From: Natronoglomus mannanivorans
Lineage (GTDB): Archaea; Halobacteriota; Halobacteria; Halobacteriales; Natrialbaceae
Reading direction: 5' to 3'
Assembly (NCBI GenBank): GCA_025517485.1
Contig: JAOPKB010000003.1
Coordinates: 372,001-436,000, forward strand
Length of the DNA: 64,000 nucleotides
Shown: positions 41,927 through 50,103 of the stretch, piece by piece
How the letters are laid out: each line of letters opens with the position of its first letter
How positions within the stretch are numbered: the first letter of the stretch is position 1
Notes under the pieces: model-generated
What the model was told of the DNA's origin: nothing
What the model saw: the letters and a program-made list of their open reading frames with translations, nothing else
Databases searched by the model: none
Translations under genes and position numbers: made by a program

Positions 41927-42577
41927 TTATTCTTGAGACGTTATCAACGTGCTCGCGACGAGCCGTCGAATACCACGCTGTAACCGTGATGAAACCGCCT
42001 GCCTGGTGATCTCGAGTTCCGCTGCAAGATCGCCCTGCGTCGCATCTCGTGGTGAATCGAAGTACCCGCGAGAATACGCCAACACCAACGCTGTCCGTTG
42101 CCCCGCTGTGAGATCGTACTCTCGATCCGATTTGAAGGTTGAGAGTGCATGAAGCTGAGTGAGCTCGATAGGAATGTTGTGTTCTCGACAGTATGTCTGG
42201 AAGTCGGACACTTCCTGTTGCTCATCAGCTCGAATTTCAAATGTCCACTTTTCTGCGTCTCCGATCCCGGACAGGAGATTAACCTCCGTGTTGGTGATTG
42301 CCGTGAGAACACTTTCGTGATCGAGGTTCCACTCAATCCGGACAAACATCTGCTCCTCCACTTCATCAATTATTTTCACCTGGTCAATCCCGATACCGTC
42401 ACTCAAATCGGTTGTGAGGTTGCCGGTGTCATTGGCATAAATCCAGAAGTAGGGGATAATAGCCTTGCTCGTGGGAACAATCCGATCCAGTTCGATAGTG
42501 GCATCGGCCAATTGACTAAAAACGGCACTCAACGGGAAGTCTTCTTGGTTGATTGTGAATGAGGCTTCAATGGCCAT
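41927..42577 (-). CDS. Bat-like HTH-10 transcriptional regulator
   Basis: A 216-residue regulator. The N-terminal domain (about 1-150) is the small effector-like fold of Bat family proteins (AIEASFTINQEDFPLSAVFSQL). The C-terminal HTH-10 (about 155-212) reads YDLTAGQRTALVLAYSRGYFDSPRDATQGDLAAELEITRQAVSSRL and RGIRRLVASTL. Related domains are in the large regulator at 54073. The start is the ATG giving MAIEASF, three codons after a GTG. It is probably in one transcription unit with the HalOD1 gene (78 bp downstream). Confidence 0.88.
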   Translation of the reverse strand: MAIEASFTINQEDFPLSAVFSQLADATIELDRIVPTSKAIIPYFWIYANDTGNLTTDLSDGIGIDQVKIIDEVEEQMFVRIEWNLDHESVLTAITNTEVNLLSGIGDAEKWTFEIRADEQQEVSDFQTYCREHNIPIELTQLHALSTFKSDREYDLTAGQRTALVLAYSRGYFDSPRDATQGDLAAELEITRQAVSSRLQRGIRRLVASTLITSQE

Positions 42578-42796
42578 AGACACGACTAGCGGTACGTCCT
42601 TTTGAGTTAGTCGCTGCTGCGGGAAATTCTGATAGCGTTATCCTCACAAATCGCTGCTACGTATCGTGTAGCGTCTCTGAGTCCGATTCCGGTGTTTGAG
42701 ACCTGCAATAACACGCCTGCAAGGTATGCTGGCTATCAACTATTACGGTGCCAATGTTGTGTCTCACCGACTCTGCTGCCCTTCCACACTGATTCC

Positions 42797-42973
42797 TCAT
42801 CGGCTATCCGCCAGGTGAGTATAATCACCCTCCTTGGCGAGAATCCACATCGTTTCGAGTTCTTCGTTGGTCGCGTTCGATGGATAAAGAACGCACTCGG
42901 TAACAGAGTTTGGATTATCTATTACAACAGCATCCAATTCACTACGGCCAAACACTTCTTGTGAAGTAGGCAT
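42797..42973 (-). CDS. DUF7511-type small protein
   Basis: A 58-residue protein: MPTSQEVFGRSELDAVVIDN, then SVTECVLYPSNATNEELETMWILAKEG. The pattern of an ENP-like strand, CxxYP, ATEEEL helix and W-I-xA-EEG matches the small haloarchaeal DUF7511 family as I recall it. No function is known. It lies between the HTH-10 regulator and a UPF0058 gene. Confidence 0.75.
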   Translation of the reverse strand: MPTSQEVFGRSELDAVVIDNPNSVTECVLYPSNATNEELETMWILAKEGDYTHLADSR

Positions 42974-42996
42974 GATATTTCAGTAGTGCGATATAT

Positions 42997-43248
42997 TTAG
43001 AACGGTGTTACACGGTCTGGCGGAGGATGCGTTTGAACGGATTGGTCGAAACCGTCCAATAGCATGAAAATTGCGCTCATGTGTGCGTCTTTCTGGCGAT
43101 GGATATGGGATGGACGAATCGATTGTGTGTCGTAGGAATCGAATGCACTGTCTGGCACGTCGCCCTCCCGTTCGAGATACTCACGTGTTTCGAGCAGCAA
43201 CGCATGAATGTGGATGAGTTCTTGAATTTTCACGCTATAATGCAGCAT
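42997..43248 (-). CDS. UPF0058 family protein
   Basis: An 83-residue mostly helical protein starting MLHYSVKIQELIHIHALLLE, with the UPF0058 signature SHIHRQKDAHMSAIFMLLDGF. A paralogue is at 53285 (QALIHMHALAVELR, YHQKDAHKAAVQLLLEG). The family is restricted to archaea and has no known role. The ATG four codons into the frame is preferred by comparison with the paralogue. Confidence 0.85.
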   Translation of the reverse strand: MLHYSVKIQELIHIHALLLETREYLEREGDVPDSAFDSYDTQSIRPSHIHRQKDAHMSAIFMLLDGFDQSVQTHPPPDRVTPF

Positions 43249-43681
43249 TCCGGCGTTCATAAGCTATTTCGCAATATTTCCTTGATGTGATGATACTGGT
43301 GACACGTCCTCTCTGGCAGCAGGGCTTGTGGATTTAACAACAAAAATACATGGTTGATCCTTCACTTAGTTGTCGAATGAACACCGCCTCTGATTTCTCT
43401 TCGACACACTATTTTTGAGAGAAATTCGGGAGATTGATTTTCCTCTCTGGTACCTGCTTGGCCTGTACGTAACGCGAGTTTTACGCAATCTTTTGGATTG
43501 AGAAATCGTACTACTATTTCTGTTACAGAACACCTCGAGTCGTTCTCGCGACAGGCAGTCTCGAGTCATGATCGTCACGAATGCCTCCAGCCGCGATCGT
43601 CGCACATGTCTCGAGCGGACCGCCGAGCGCCCGCTCCTGTCACCAGCCTTTTTACCGACCCACGAGAGATGTCAACCGAGA
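43249..43681. other. Low-GC intergenic region without a recognisable gene
   Basis: About 430 bp. The first 280 bp are clearly AT-richer than the chromosome average and contain many stops in all frames. The end is GC-rich leader sequence of the pentapeptide gene. This marks the right boundary of the accessory island. Confidence 0.5.
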
Positions 43682-44518
43682 ATGAGAGCGCCGGGAACCG
43701 ACCTGAGTGGGCAGGATTTCGCCGATGCGGAGCTGACGGACGCGGATCTCAGCGGTGCCGATCTGACGGGCGTGGACTTTCGTGGCGCGAGCCTCGTCGA
43801 CGCGAATCTCAGCGGGACGGACCTCACCGGTGGGGATCTCCGTGGTGCGGAGCTGACGGATGCGGATCTCAGCGGTGCGACACTCACCGGGGTGGACCTC
43901 CGCGACGCAGACCTCACGGATGCGACCCTCACCGGGACGGATCTCAGCGGAGCGACGTTCACTGGGGCGGACCTCACGGATGCAACGCTCACCGGTGTCG
44001 ACGACGACGCCCTCGAGAACGGCCACGAGTCCGGCGACGCGTCGCTCGTGTCGATCGTGGAGTCGATCGTCACGGGTGCGATCCTGATTCTCGCGTTCTC
44101 CCTTCTGATGGTCGGCTGGTCGGGGTTCTGGATCGTGTTCGTGATCGGGTTCGCGGCCGTCTACCCCGCGGCGACGCGCCTCGCCCGGTGGTACGAGAAC
44201 GAGACTCGCGCCACCGGTTCGGTGTCGGATGGGAGTGCTCACTCGAGTTCCAACCCGAAACCGAACTCCAATCCCAGCCCCGACTCTAACTCGAGTCGCG
44301 ACGACCGGGCGACGACGCTCGAGACGGTACGCGAGCGGTACGCGGCCGGCGAACTGACCGATGCGGCGTTCGACCGCCGTGTCGAGCAGTTGCTCGAGTC
44401 CGAATCGGTGTCGGACACAGAGAGCGTGTCTCGAGCGTCCGAGACCGACCCTGCAAACCCGTTACACGAGACCGAACCGACAGACCGGGAAACAGAACCC
44501 GAGCGCGAGACCGGCTGA
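43682..44518 (+). CDS. Pentapeptide-repeat membrane protein with SHOCT domain
   Basis: A 278-residue protein. Residues about 6-105 are about twenty A(D/N)LxG-type pentapeptides (ADLSGADLTGVDFRG), predicted to form a right-handed beta helix. Two membrane helices follow (about 120-160, TGAILILAFSLLMVGW and FWIVFVIGFAAVYP), then a Ser/Pro/Asn-rich linker. A SHOCT domain follows (TLETVRERYAAGELTDAAFDRRVEQLLE) and an acidic tail ends the protein. SHOCT domains mediate oligomerisation of membrane proteins. The start is the ATG giving MRAPGTDLSGQ. The combination is unusual; its target is unknown. Confidence 0.85.
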   Translation: MRAPGTDLSGQDFADAELTDADLSGADLTGVDFRGASLVDANLSGTDLTGGDLRGAELTDADLSGATLTGVDLRDADLTDATLTGTDLSGATFTGADLTDATLTGVDDDALENGHESGDASLVSIVESIVTGAILILAFSLLMVGWSGFWIVFVIGFAAVYPAATRLARWYENETRATGSVSDGSAHSSSNPKPNSNPSPDSNSSRDDRATTLETVRERYAAGELTDAAFDRRVEQLLESESVSDTESVSRASETDPANPLHETEPTDRETEPERETG

Positions 44519-44697
44519 CCGGTGGGCTGGTGCGCCGGAGACCGATCACCGAAAAACCTCGAGAGTCGGCATCCGATCACACGATATCGACGGCACGAGT
44601 CCAGCGACCCGCGAGGTGTGAGTATGTGGGTGATAGTGGACACTATGTGTCTGACGCTCGTTTAACGACCTATCGTACTCGAGTAAAGAGGGTATGC

Positions 44698-44743
44698 GCC
44701 TGCTTTAACAGGCAGTGGACGTGTTGGTGGCGGCGAAACCGCC
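44698..44743. terminator. Two short hairpins between genes
   Basis: GCCTG-CTTTAA-CAGGC (44698-44713) and GGCGG-CGAAA-CCGCC (44729-44743) are small perfect stems in the 296-bp gap between the pentapeptide gene and a DUF7344 gene. A terminator role is possible but unproven. Confidence 0.3.
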
Positions 44744-44814
44744 GTTCACTCCCGTGGGTTCGCCACGTGGTTCGCATACGCGAATGACACACGTGCATCA
44801 AGCGACCCGGAACA

Positions 44815-45129
44815 ATGGTACATCAGCACACACTGCAGCCCGAGAAGAAGACCGAATTCCTGACACTGCTCGCGGATCATCACCGACGGATCGTCCTGTC
44901 GACCCTTCGCAACTCGGCAGACGACGTGGCGACGGTTCGGGAACTCGCGATCGAAGTGAGCGGTCGGGGGTCCGTCGGAGAGGAACGGGCGATCCTCGAG
45001 TTACGTCACTCGACGCTTCCCCGACTCGCGGATTCGGGTGTCGTCGAGTACGACGAGCGCAGCGAGACGGTCCGGTATCAGCCCCACTGTGGACTCGAGT
45101 TGCTGCTGGACTGTGTGGTGGAGCTTTGA
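44815..45129 (+). CDS. DUF7344-type HTH regulator
   Basis: A 104-residue winged-helix protein of the DUF7344 family: FLTLLADHHRRIVLSTL, a helix with VRELAIEVSGRG, the recognition region AILELRHSTLPRLADSGVVEYD and the wing ERSETVRYQPH. It is compact and complete, unlike the broken copy at 24424. Target unknown. Confidence 0.82.
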   Translation: MVHQHTLQPEKKTEFLTLLADHHRRIVLSTLRNSADDVATVRELAIEVSGRGSVGEERAILELRHSTLPRLADSGVVEYDERSETVRYQPHCGLELLLDCVVEL

Positions 45130-45460
45130 GGCTGGCGGTGGCTCACGCTCGACACGAACGAACGGACGAGCCGCGACTGGACGGCCTCGAACGCACACCA
45201 CCACTGGGCGTGTCACCGTGACTGACTCGCACTCACCGGCGACCACCCGATCCTCCCCTGAACGATCACTCCTTCTGCTCGGTCAGGACGGCAGACGACC
45301 GTCTCCACATCCGCTCCCTGACGAATTGCAGAAGGCACCCTCGAGTCGTCTCCGAATCGCTCCGTGAGACGGACTCGAACGCGGATCTAGACGCGAGAGC
45401 GGCGGTCTCGTCTGGTTCATAATCGGCATCAATCACCGCAAGAACGGCTGTGCTCTCATT

Positions 45461-45826
45461 TCAGAGACGAATCGAGGTCGGTCGAGTCGAGAACAGTGCG
45501 GGAGATCGACTCCCGCTCGAGTAACGAGTCGTCGGATCGTCAGTCCCGTCGGTCGCAAATACAGACGCCACCGTCTCGGATTTGAGTGGTGACGTGGTCG
45601 TGGGCTTCGAAGGATCCTCGGCAGTTTCGAGTGTGTCTTTCGTCTGTTCACTGGACTGGTTCCAGACGGACGAGACAGTCTGTTGGGTCGGGGACGTGGC
45701 TATCCCGAACTCCGTCAGGAGTGCTGGTCGATCTGTGAGTTCGCTCTGGATGCGGTCGTAGAGTGGAGCGTGTTTAGACAGGTCTAATCTATTTCTTTTC
45801 CCCGACAATCTTATAGTGTTGCTGTA
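45461..45826 (-). pseudogene. Possible transposase remnant
   Basis: The minus strand reads SKHAPLYDRIQSELTDRPALLTEFGIATSPTQQTVSSVWNQ, which resembles the N-terminal region of haloarchaeal transposases, then degenerates into Ser/Thr-rich sequence. There is no proper start (the frame continues antisense into the DtxR gene) and no catalytic domain. The identification is from memory and tentative. Confidence 0.4.
45774..45787. promoter_or_regulatory. DtxR-type operator upstream of the regulator gene
   Basis: TTAGAC-AG-GTCTAA, a perfect 6-bp inverted repeat 54 bp before the regulator ATG. The same half-sites occur at 46522-46537 before the ABC transporter genes, pointing to autoregulation and common control. 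Confidence 0.75.
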
Positions 45827-45841
45827 GTAAAAAACAACTAG

Positions 45842-46543
45842 ATGGAGCTCAGTCCGGTTGCACAAGACTACCTGAAGGCGATCTATCACCTCGAGGACGA
45901 GCACGCCCGGCCCGTCCGAACCGTAGAGATCGCCGACGCTGTCGGCGTCACATCCCCCTCTGTGACGAACATGGTAGAAACGCTCGACGAACACGGTCTC
46001 GTCGAGTACACCCCGTACAAGGGTGTCGAACTGACCGAAGCGGGAGAGACGGTCGTTTTGAATCTTGTCAGGAAACACCGGCTACTCGAGACCTTCCTGA
46101 CGGAGTGTCTCGACGTCCCCTGGACCGACGTCCACCGGGAGGCCGACCACCTCGAGCACCACCTCAGCGACGAGTTGGCCGAGCGACTCGTCGACTTCCT
46201 CGGTGAGCCGGCCACGGACCCCCACGGTGACCCGATCCCGGATACAGATCTCGTGGTCGCCGACAGGCGATCGTACACGCCACTGACCGAGTACGAGGTC
46301 GGCGAGACCGTCGTCGTCGAACGGGTCCCCCACCGTGACCGCGACGTGCGCGAGCATCTATTCGAGAACGGACTCGAGCCGGGAACGAAACTGTCCCTCG
46401 AGGCGGTGACGCCGGTCGGTATCGTCGAAGTCGTACCCGACGACGTCGATAACCTGGTGGCGATTCCGACACAGGTCGCACGACGTATCGGCGCTCGAGC
46501 GATATCACGAGGAGAGACAGGATTAGACGAGTCTAATTTATAA
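45842..46543 (+). CDS. sirR: DtxR/SirR-family metal-dependent regulator
   Basis: A 233-residue DtxR-family protein. The N-terminal winged helix (MELSPVAQDYLKAIYHLE, VRTVEIADAVGVTSPSVTNMV) is followed by a metal-binding/dimerisation domain. That domain includes KHRLLETFLTECLDVPWTDVHREADHLEHH, rich in the His/Glu/Cys ligands of this family. The C-terminal FeoA/SH3-like domain is about 150-225. It should repress genes when loaded with Mn2+ or Fe2+. It lies directly upstream of a Zn/Mn-type ABC transporter and shares a palindrome with it. The name sirR follows the haloarchaeal usage for this type. Confidence 0.9.
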   Translation: MELSPVAQDYLKAIYHLEDEHARPVRTVEIADAVGVTSPSVTNMVETLDEHGLVEYTPYKGVELTEAGETVVLNLVRKHRLLETFLTECLDVPWTDVHREADHLEHHLSDELAERLVDFLGEPATDPHGDPIPDTDLVVADRRSYTPLTEYEVGETVVVERVPHRDRDVREHLFENGLEPGTKLSLEAVTPVGIVEVVPDDVDNLVAIPTQVARRIGARAISRGETGLDESNL

Positions 46544-46548
46544 ATTAG
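46522..46548 (+). promoter_or_regulatory. Operator plus TATA element for the metal ABC transporter
   Basis: ATTAGAC-GA-GTCTAAT (46522-46537) is a perfect 7-bp inverted repeat. It overlaps a second perfect palindrome, CTAATTTATAAATTAG (46533-46548), whose centre TTTATAAA is a good archaeal TATA box, about 46 nt before the ATG. The stop codon of the regulator lies inside it, so binding here would block the promoter. Confidence 0.8.
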
Positions 46549-46589
46549 ATACACAAAAGTCAAATACGGTCCTCCCGAACAGGGTAGTA

Positions 46590-47621
46590 ATGAGATCCGA
46601 AACATCCAACGGGAACGGTTCACAGAGCGTATCACGCAGGAAATTCGCGACGCTCACTGCAGGAGCACTCACGACCGGGTTAGCCGGGTGTTTCGGGGGT
46701 ACCTCGACGGACGACGACCAGAACGTCGCAGTCGCGTCGTTCTTTACGTTCTACGACTTCACGCGACAGATCGTCGACGGAACGCCGATGTCGGTCGATA
46801 ACCTCGTTCCGGTTGGCCTCCACGGCCACGGCTGGGAACCGGACCCGTCGATCACACAGGATATCGTCGACGCCGACGCGTTCGTTCACGTTGGTCCGGA
46901 CTTCCAGCCTTGGGCCGATCGGGCGATCGAAACGGTCCACGACGACGACGCGGGGACACACCTGATCAACGCCCGGGAGGGAGTCGAACTGCTCGACCTC
47001 GCCGAGACCGTGGAAGACGACGAGGAGATCGAGAGTGGGAAAGACCCTCACTTCTGGCTCGATCCGGGGCTGGCAAAGCAGGCGGTCGACAACATCGCGA
47101 CTGGGCTCGCCGAGGTCGCCCCCGACCACGAGGGCGAGTTCGCCGACAATGCCGACGACCTCAAAGGCGAGTTAGACGAACTGGACGCCGAGTGGGAGGC
47201 GATCTTCGAGGAGGCAGAGCGTGAGTACGTCTTCCTGGCGGCACACAACGCCTTCGAATATCTCGGCCAGCGCTACGGCGCGACGATCCAGCCGCTGATC
47301 GCGAACCTCGCTGCCACTGACGACGTCCGGACGAGCGACAGGCAGTACGCACAGGACATGATCGCCGAACACGATATCCAGTACATCGGGGCGGCGATCT
47401 TCGAACCCAACTCATGGGCAAAGCAGTTGGTCGACGAGACCGACGCCGAGGCGTACTACCCCGTGACGCCCTACGCTGGAACGAAAGAGGAGTGGATCGA
47501 CCAGGACTGGGGCTACTTCGACATCGCTCGCAACATCAACATGCCGACGTTCGAGATCGTCCTCGATGCGGCAGGTCCGGAGGAGACGGACCTCGGCGAG
47601 GAGTGGCGTAACTTCGACTGA
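46590..47621 (+). CDS. Metal ABC transporter substrate-binding lipoprotein (ZnuA/TroA type)
   Basis: A 343-residue lipoprotein. A twin-arginine signal (SRRKFATLTAGALTTGLAGC) ends in a lipobox with C34. The cluster A-1 fold shows the metal ligands in GLHGHGWEPDP (H78, H80), KDPHFWLDPG and LAAHNAFEYLGQRYG. There is no His-rich loop, which is more typical of Mn2+-type than Zn2+-type proteins. It delivers Mn2+ or Zn2+ to the permease encoded two genes downstream. The DtxR-type operator just upstream favours Mn2+. Confidence 0.9.
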   Translation: MRSETSNGNGSQSVSRRKFATLTAGALTTGLAGCFGGTSTDDDQNVAVASFFTFYDFTRQIVDGTPMSVDNLVPVGLHGHGWEPDPSITQDIVDADAFVHVGPDFQPWADRAIETVHDDDAGTHLINAREGVELLDLAETVEDDEEIESGKDPHFWLDPGLAKQAVDNIATGLAEVAPDHEGEFADNADDLKGELDELDAEWEAIFEEAEREYVFLAAHNAFEYLGQRYGATIQPLIANLAATDDVRTSDRQYAQDMIAEHDIQYIGAAIFEPNSWAKQLVDETDAEAYYPVTPYAGTKEEWIDQDWGYFDIARNINMPTFEIVLDAAGPEETDLGEEWRNFD

Positions 47622-47654
47622 CACGATCCACATACGACACCGAACCATGCTACA

Positions 47655-48392
47655 ATGACACACATATCAGTCGAGGACGTCTCGTTCGGGTACACCGCCA
47701 GTCCCGTCGTCCGGAACATGACGTTTACCGTCGAAGCGGGAGAGTACGTCGGCGTGATCGGACCGAACGGCTCCGGCAAGAGTACGCTCCTCCAGTTGGT
47801 CCTGGGACTGTACGAACCCGACGAGGGAACCATCTCCCTGTTCGGACAGCCGTCTCGAGCCTTCGTCGACCGCGACCGCGTCGGCTACGTCGCCCAAGAC
47901 GTCACCGAGAACACCAAGGAGATGCCGATTACCGTCGCTGAAGTCGTGTTGATGGGACGGTTCCCCCACGCCGGCTTTGGCCGGATCAGCTCCGACGATC
48001 GCAAACGCACGCGAGAGGCGCTCCGGACAGTGGGGATCGACCACCTCGCCGATAGGAAGATTACGAAGCTCTCGGGCGGGCAGCGCCAGCGAGCCTACAT
48101 CGCCCGGGCGCTCGCCGGCGAGGCCGACGTACTCGTTCTCGACGAACCGACCGTCGGCGTCGACGCCGAATCCGTCGAGGCCTTCTTCGACTTGCTCGAG
48201 CGGCTCAACGACAACGGCATGACCATCCTGCTCGTCGAGCACGACATCGAGGCCGTCCTCGAGCACACCGACCGCGTGCTCTGTCTCAACCGGGAGCTGT
48301 ACTTCGACGGCCCACCCGAGACGTTCGTCGAGAGCGACGCGCTCGCGCGAGCCTACGGCATCGACACCCGGCGGGGAGAGGTAACGACATGA
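47655..48392 (+). CDS. Metal ABC transporter ATP-binding protein (ZnuC/MntB type)
   Basis: A 245-residue ABC ATPase. It has Walker A GPNGSGKSTLLQLV, a Q-loop in VGYVAQDV, signature KLSGGQRQRAYIARAL, Walker B DVLVLDEPTVGVD and the switch His in LLVEHDIEAVL. It belongs to the metal-type group with the preceding substrate-binding protein. Its end overlaps the permease start (ATGA), so the three genes form one operon. Confidence 0.93.
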   Translation: MTHISVEDVSFGYTASPVVRNMTFTVEAGEYVGVIGPNGSGKSTLLQLVLGLYEPDEGTISLFGQPSRAFVDRDRVGYVAQDVTENTKEMPITVAEVVLMGRFPHAGFGRISSDDRKRTREALRTVGIDHLADRKITKLSGGQRQRAYIARALAGEADVLVLDEPTVGVDAESVEAFFDLLERLNDNGMTILLVEHDIEAVLEHTDRVLCLNRELYFDGPPETFVESDALARAYGIDTRRGEVTT

Positions 48393-49408
48393 GTGTGACA
48401 CCGACGATACCGCTGGCGACTGGCGATACAGCCTCCGTCGTTCCAGGCGTAACCGGCGTTCCAACCGACGCCCTCGGCTGGATTATCGATCGCTGGAGTG
48501 ACCTGCTGTCGGCCGTCGGCGACGCTGCCGGCATCGAGATGCTCCAGTACGGATTCATGCACCGGGCGTTTCTGGTCGGAATCCTGATCGCGGTGATGGC
48601 ACCGCTGATCGGAACCTTCCTCGTCCACCGTCAGCTCGCGCTGATCGGTGACGCACTCGCACATACGGCCTTCGCCGGTGTCGCGGTCGGACTGTTCATC
48701 AACGCCGTCCTCGACGTCGGTATCTCGCCGTATCTCAGCGCCGTCGTCGTCGCGATGATCGCGGCGCTCGCCATCGAGTTGATCTCGGAGGTTACCGACG
48801 CCTACAACGACGTCTCGATGGCGATCGTCCTCTCGACTGGATTCGCACTCGGTGCTGTACTGATCAGCCTCAACGCCGGCGGGCTCGCCGTCGGGATCAA
48901 CCAGTACCTCTTCGGGAACCTCGCGACGGTCTCGCGGTCGAACGCGATGATCCTGATCGGCCTCTTTCTGATCGTCACGCTCGTCGTCGGAACGACCTAC
49001 AAGCAGTTGCTGTACGTGACCTTCGACGAAACTGCTGCCAGGGTCGCCGGGCTCAACGTCCCCTGGTACAACCGTGTCATGACGATGCTCACCGCGATGG
49101 TCGTCGTCGGCGCGATGCAGATCATGGGTGTGATCCTCGTCGCAGCGATGCTGGTCGTCCCGGTCGCTGGTGCGGCCCAGCTCGCCCGGAGCTTCCGAGA
49201 GGCGTTACTGGCATCGATTATACTCGCCGAGCTCGCGGTACTCGTCGGTATCACGCTCTCGTTCCAGTACGAGGCGACGGCCGGCGGAACGATCGTCCTC
49301 GTCGCCGTTGGACTCTACGTCGGAGCCGTCCTCCTCGGAAAAGTCCAGTCGACTCGAGACATTGAAGACGACATCCATGCGACCGCCGAAGAACGACCGG
49401 CCGACTGA
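48389..49408 (+). CDS. Metal ABC transporter permease (ZnuB/MntC type)
   Basis: A 339-residue membrane protein of the ABC-3 permease family. About eight helices run from residue 50 on. Family stretches are GTFLVHRQLALIGDALAHTAFAGVA, FGNLATVSRSNAMILIG and VVVGAMQIMGVILVAAMLVVPVA. The hydrophilic first 45 residues (TPTIPLATGDTAS) are longer than usual. It forms the channel with two copies of the upstream ATPase. Confidence 0.92.
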   Translation: MSVTPTIPLATGDTASVVPGVTGVPTDALGWIIDRWSDLLSAVGDAAGIEMLQYGFMHRAFLVGILIAVMAPLIGTFLVHRQLALIGDALAHTAFAGVAVGLFINAVLDVGISPYLSAVVVAMIAALAIELISEVTDAYNDVSMAIVLSTGFALGAVLISLNAGGLAVGINQYLFGNLATVSRSNAMILIGLFLIVTLVVGTTYKQLLYVTFDETAARVAGLNVPWYNRVMTMLTAMVVVGAMQIMGVILVAAMLVVPVAGAAQLARSFREALLASIILAELAVLVGITLSFQYEATAGGTIVLVAVGLYVGAVLLGKVQSTRDIEDDIHATAEERPAD

Positions 49409-50103
49409 CTGCCGATTTTCGATACATCGACCATTCCAGATCGAGGGTACTCAAAGCGCGGTCGTGAGACCACATCGAGAACCACAATCGCCGGACGGAA
49501 ACCGATTATGAAATTCGAACGGATGTCGAGACCCACTCTCGAGCAGCCTAGTCGCGACTCGAAGCTCGCACTCGAAACCGAACCTCGACTCGGATGTCCG
49601 GACCACACAGCGTGACTATCCCGCTCTCGAGCATCAGGCGATGACCGACAGACGCCTCCTTGACATCCCGGTCATCGACACCCGAAATCGATGGACTGTG
49701 CCCAATCTCGGACCCGATACCCGGGCGACCGGATCGGATCCAATCGGACTCCGACCACTGATTCGAAGGGTGACCGACTCCGGAGACCCAGACCCAGACC
49801 CAGACCCAACCGAACCCACTCGAGCACCTCCGTCGACAGCGCCCCCTCACACAGCCACCGACCACCGCCACGGAGAGCCGCGCACCCAACTCTCGAGACC
49901 CATTCACCCAAAATTGTGACCCGCCAACTCGAGGTCCGTCCGTCGCGATCCGTCGTCGCGCTCGAGTAACCGCTCGCCATCCGCAGTTCCGGCCGCCGCG
50001 TAGTCGGCCGACTCGAGCCCACAGTACAGGAACTGCCAGACTCGGGCCCACAGTACAGGAACTGCCAGAACGGTTATCCCTCGAGGAGGTCGGTATACGA
50101 TGT
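49409..50103 (+). other. 695-bp intergenic region without a supported gene
   Basis: Frames are open but consist of low-complexity, proline/arginine-rich shadows. It contains a short GACCCA hexamer run (about 49788-49808) and, at its end, a duplicated 29-bp sequence. The rightward kinase promoter should lie near 50070-50100. Confidence 0.5.
50012..50069 (+). repeat. 29-bp tandem duplication upstream of a kinase gene
   Basis: Two adjacent copies (50012-50040, 50041-50069) differing at one base, each containing CCCACAGTACAGGAACTGCC. They end about 34 bp before the kinase ATG, where they could change spacing of a promoter element. Confidence 0.85.
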
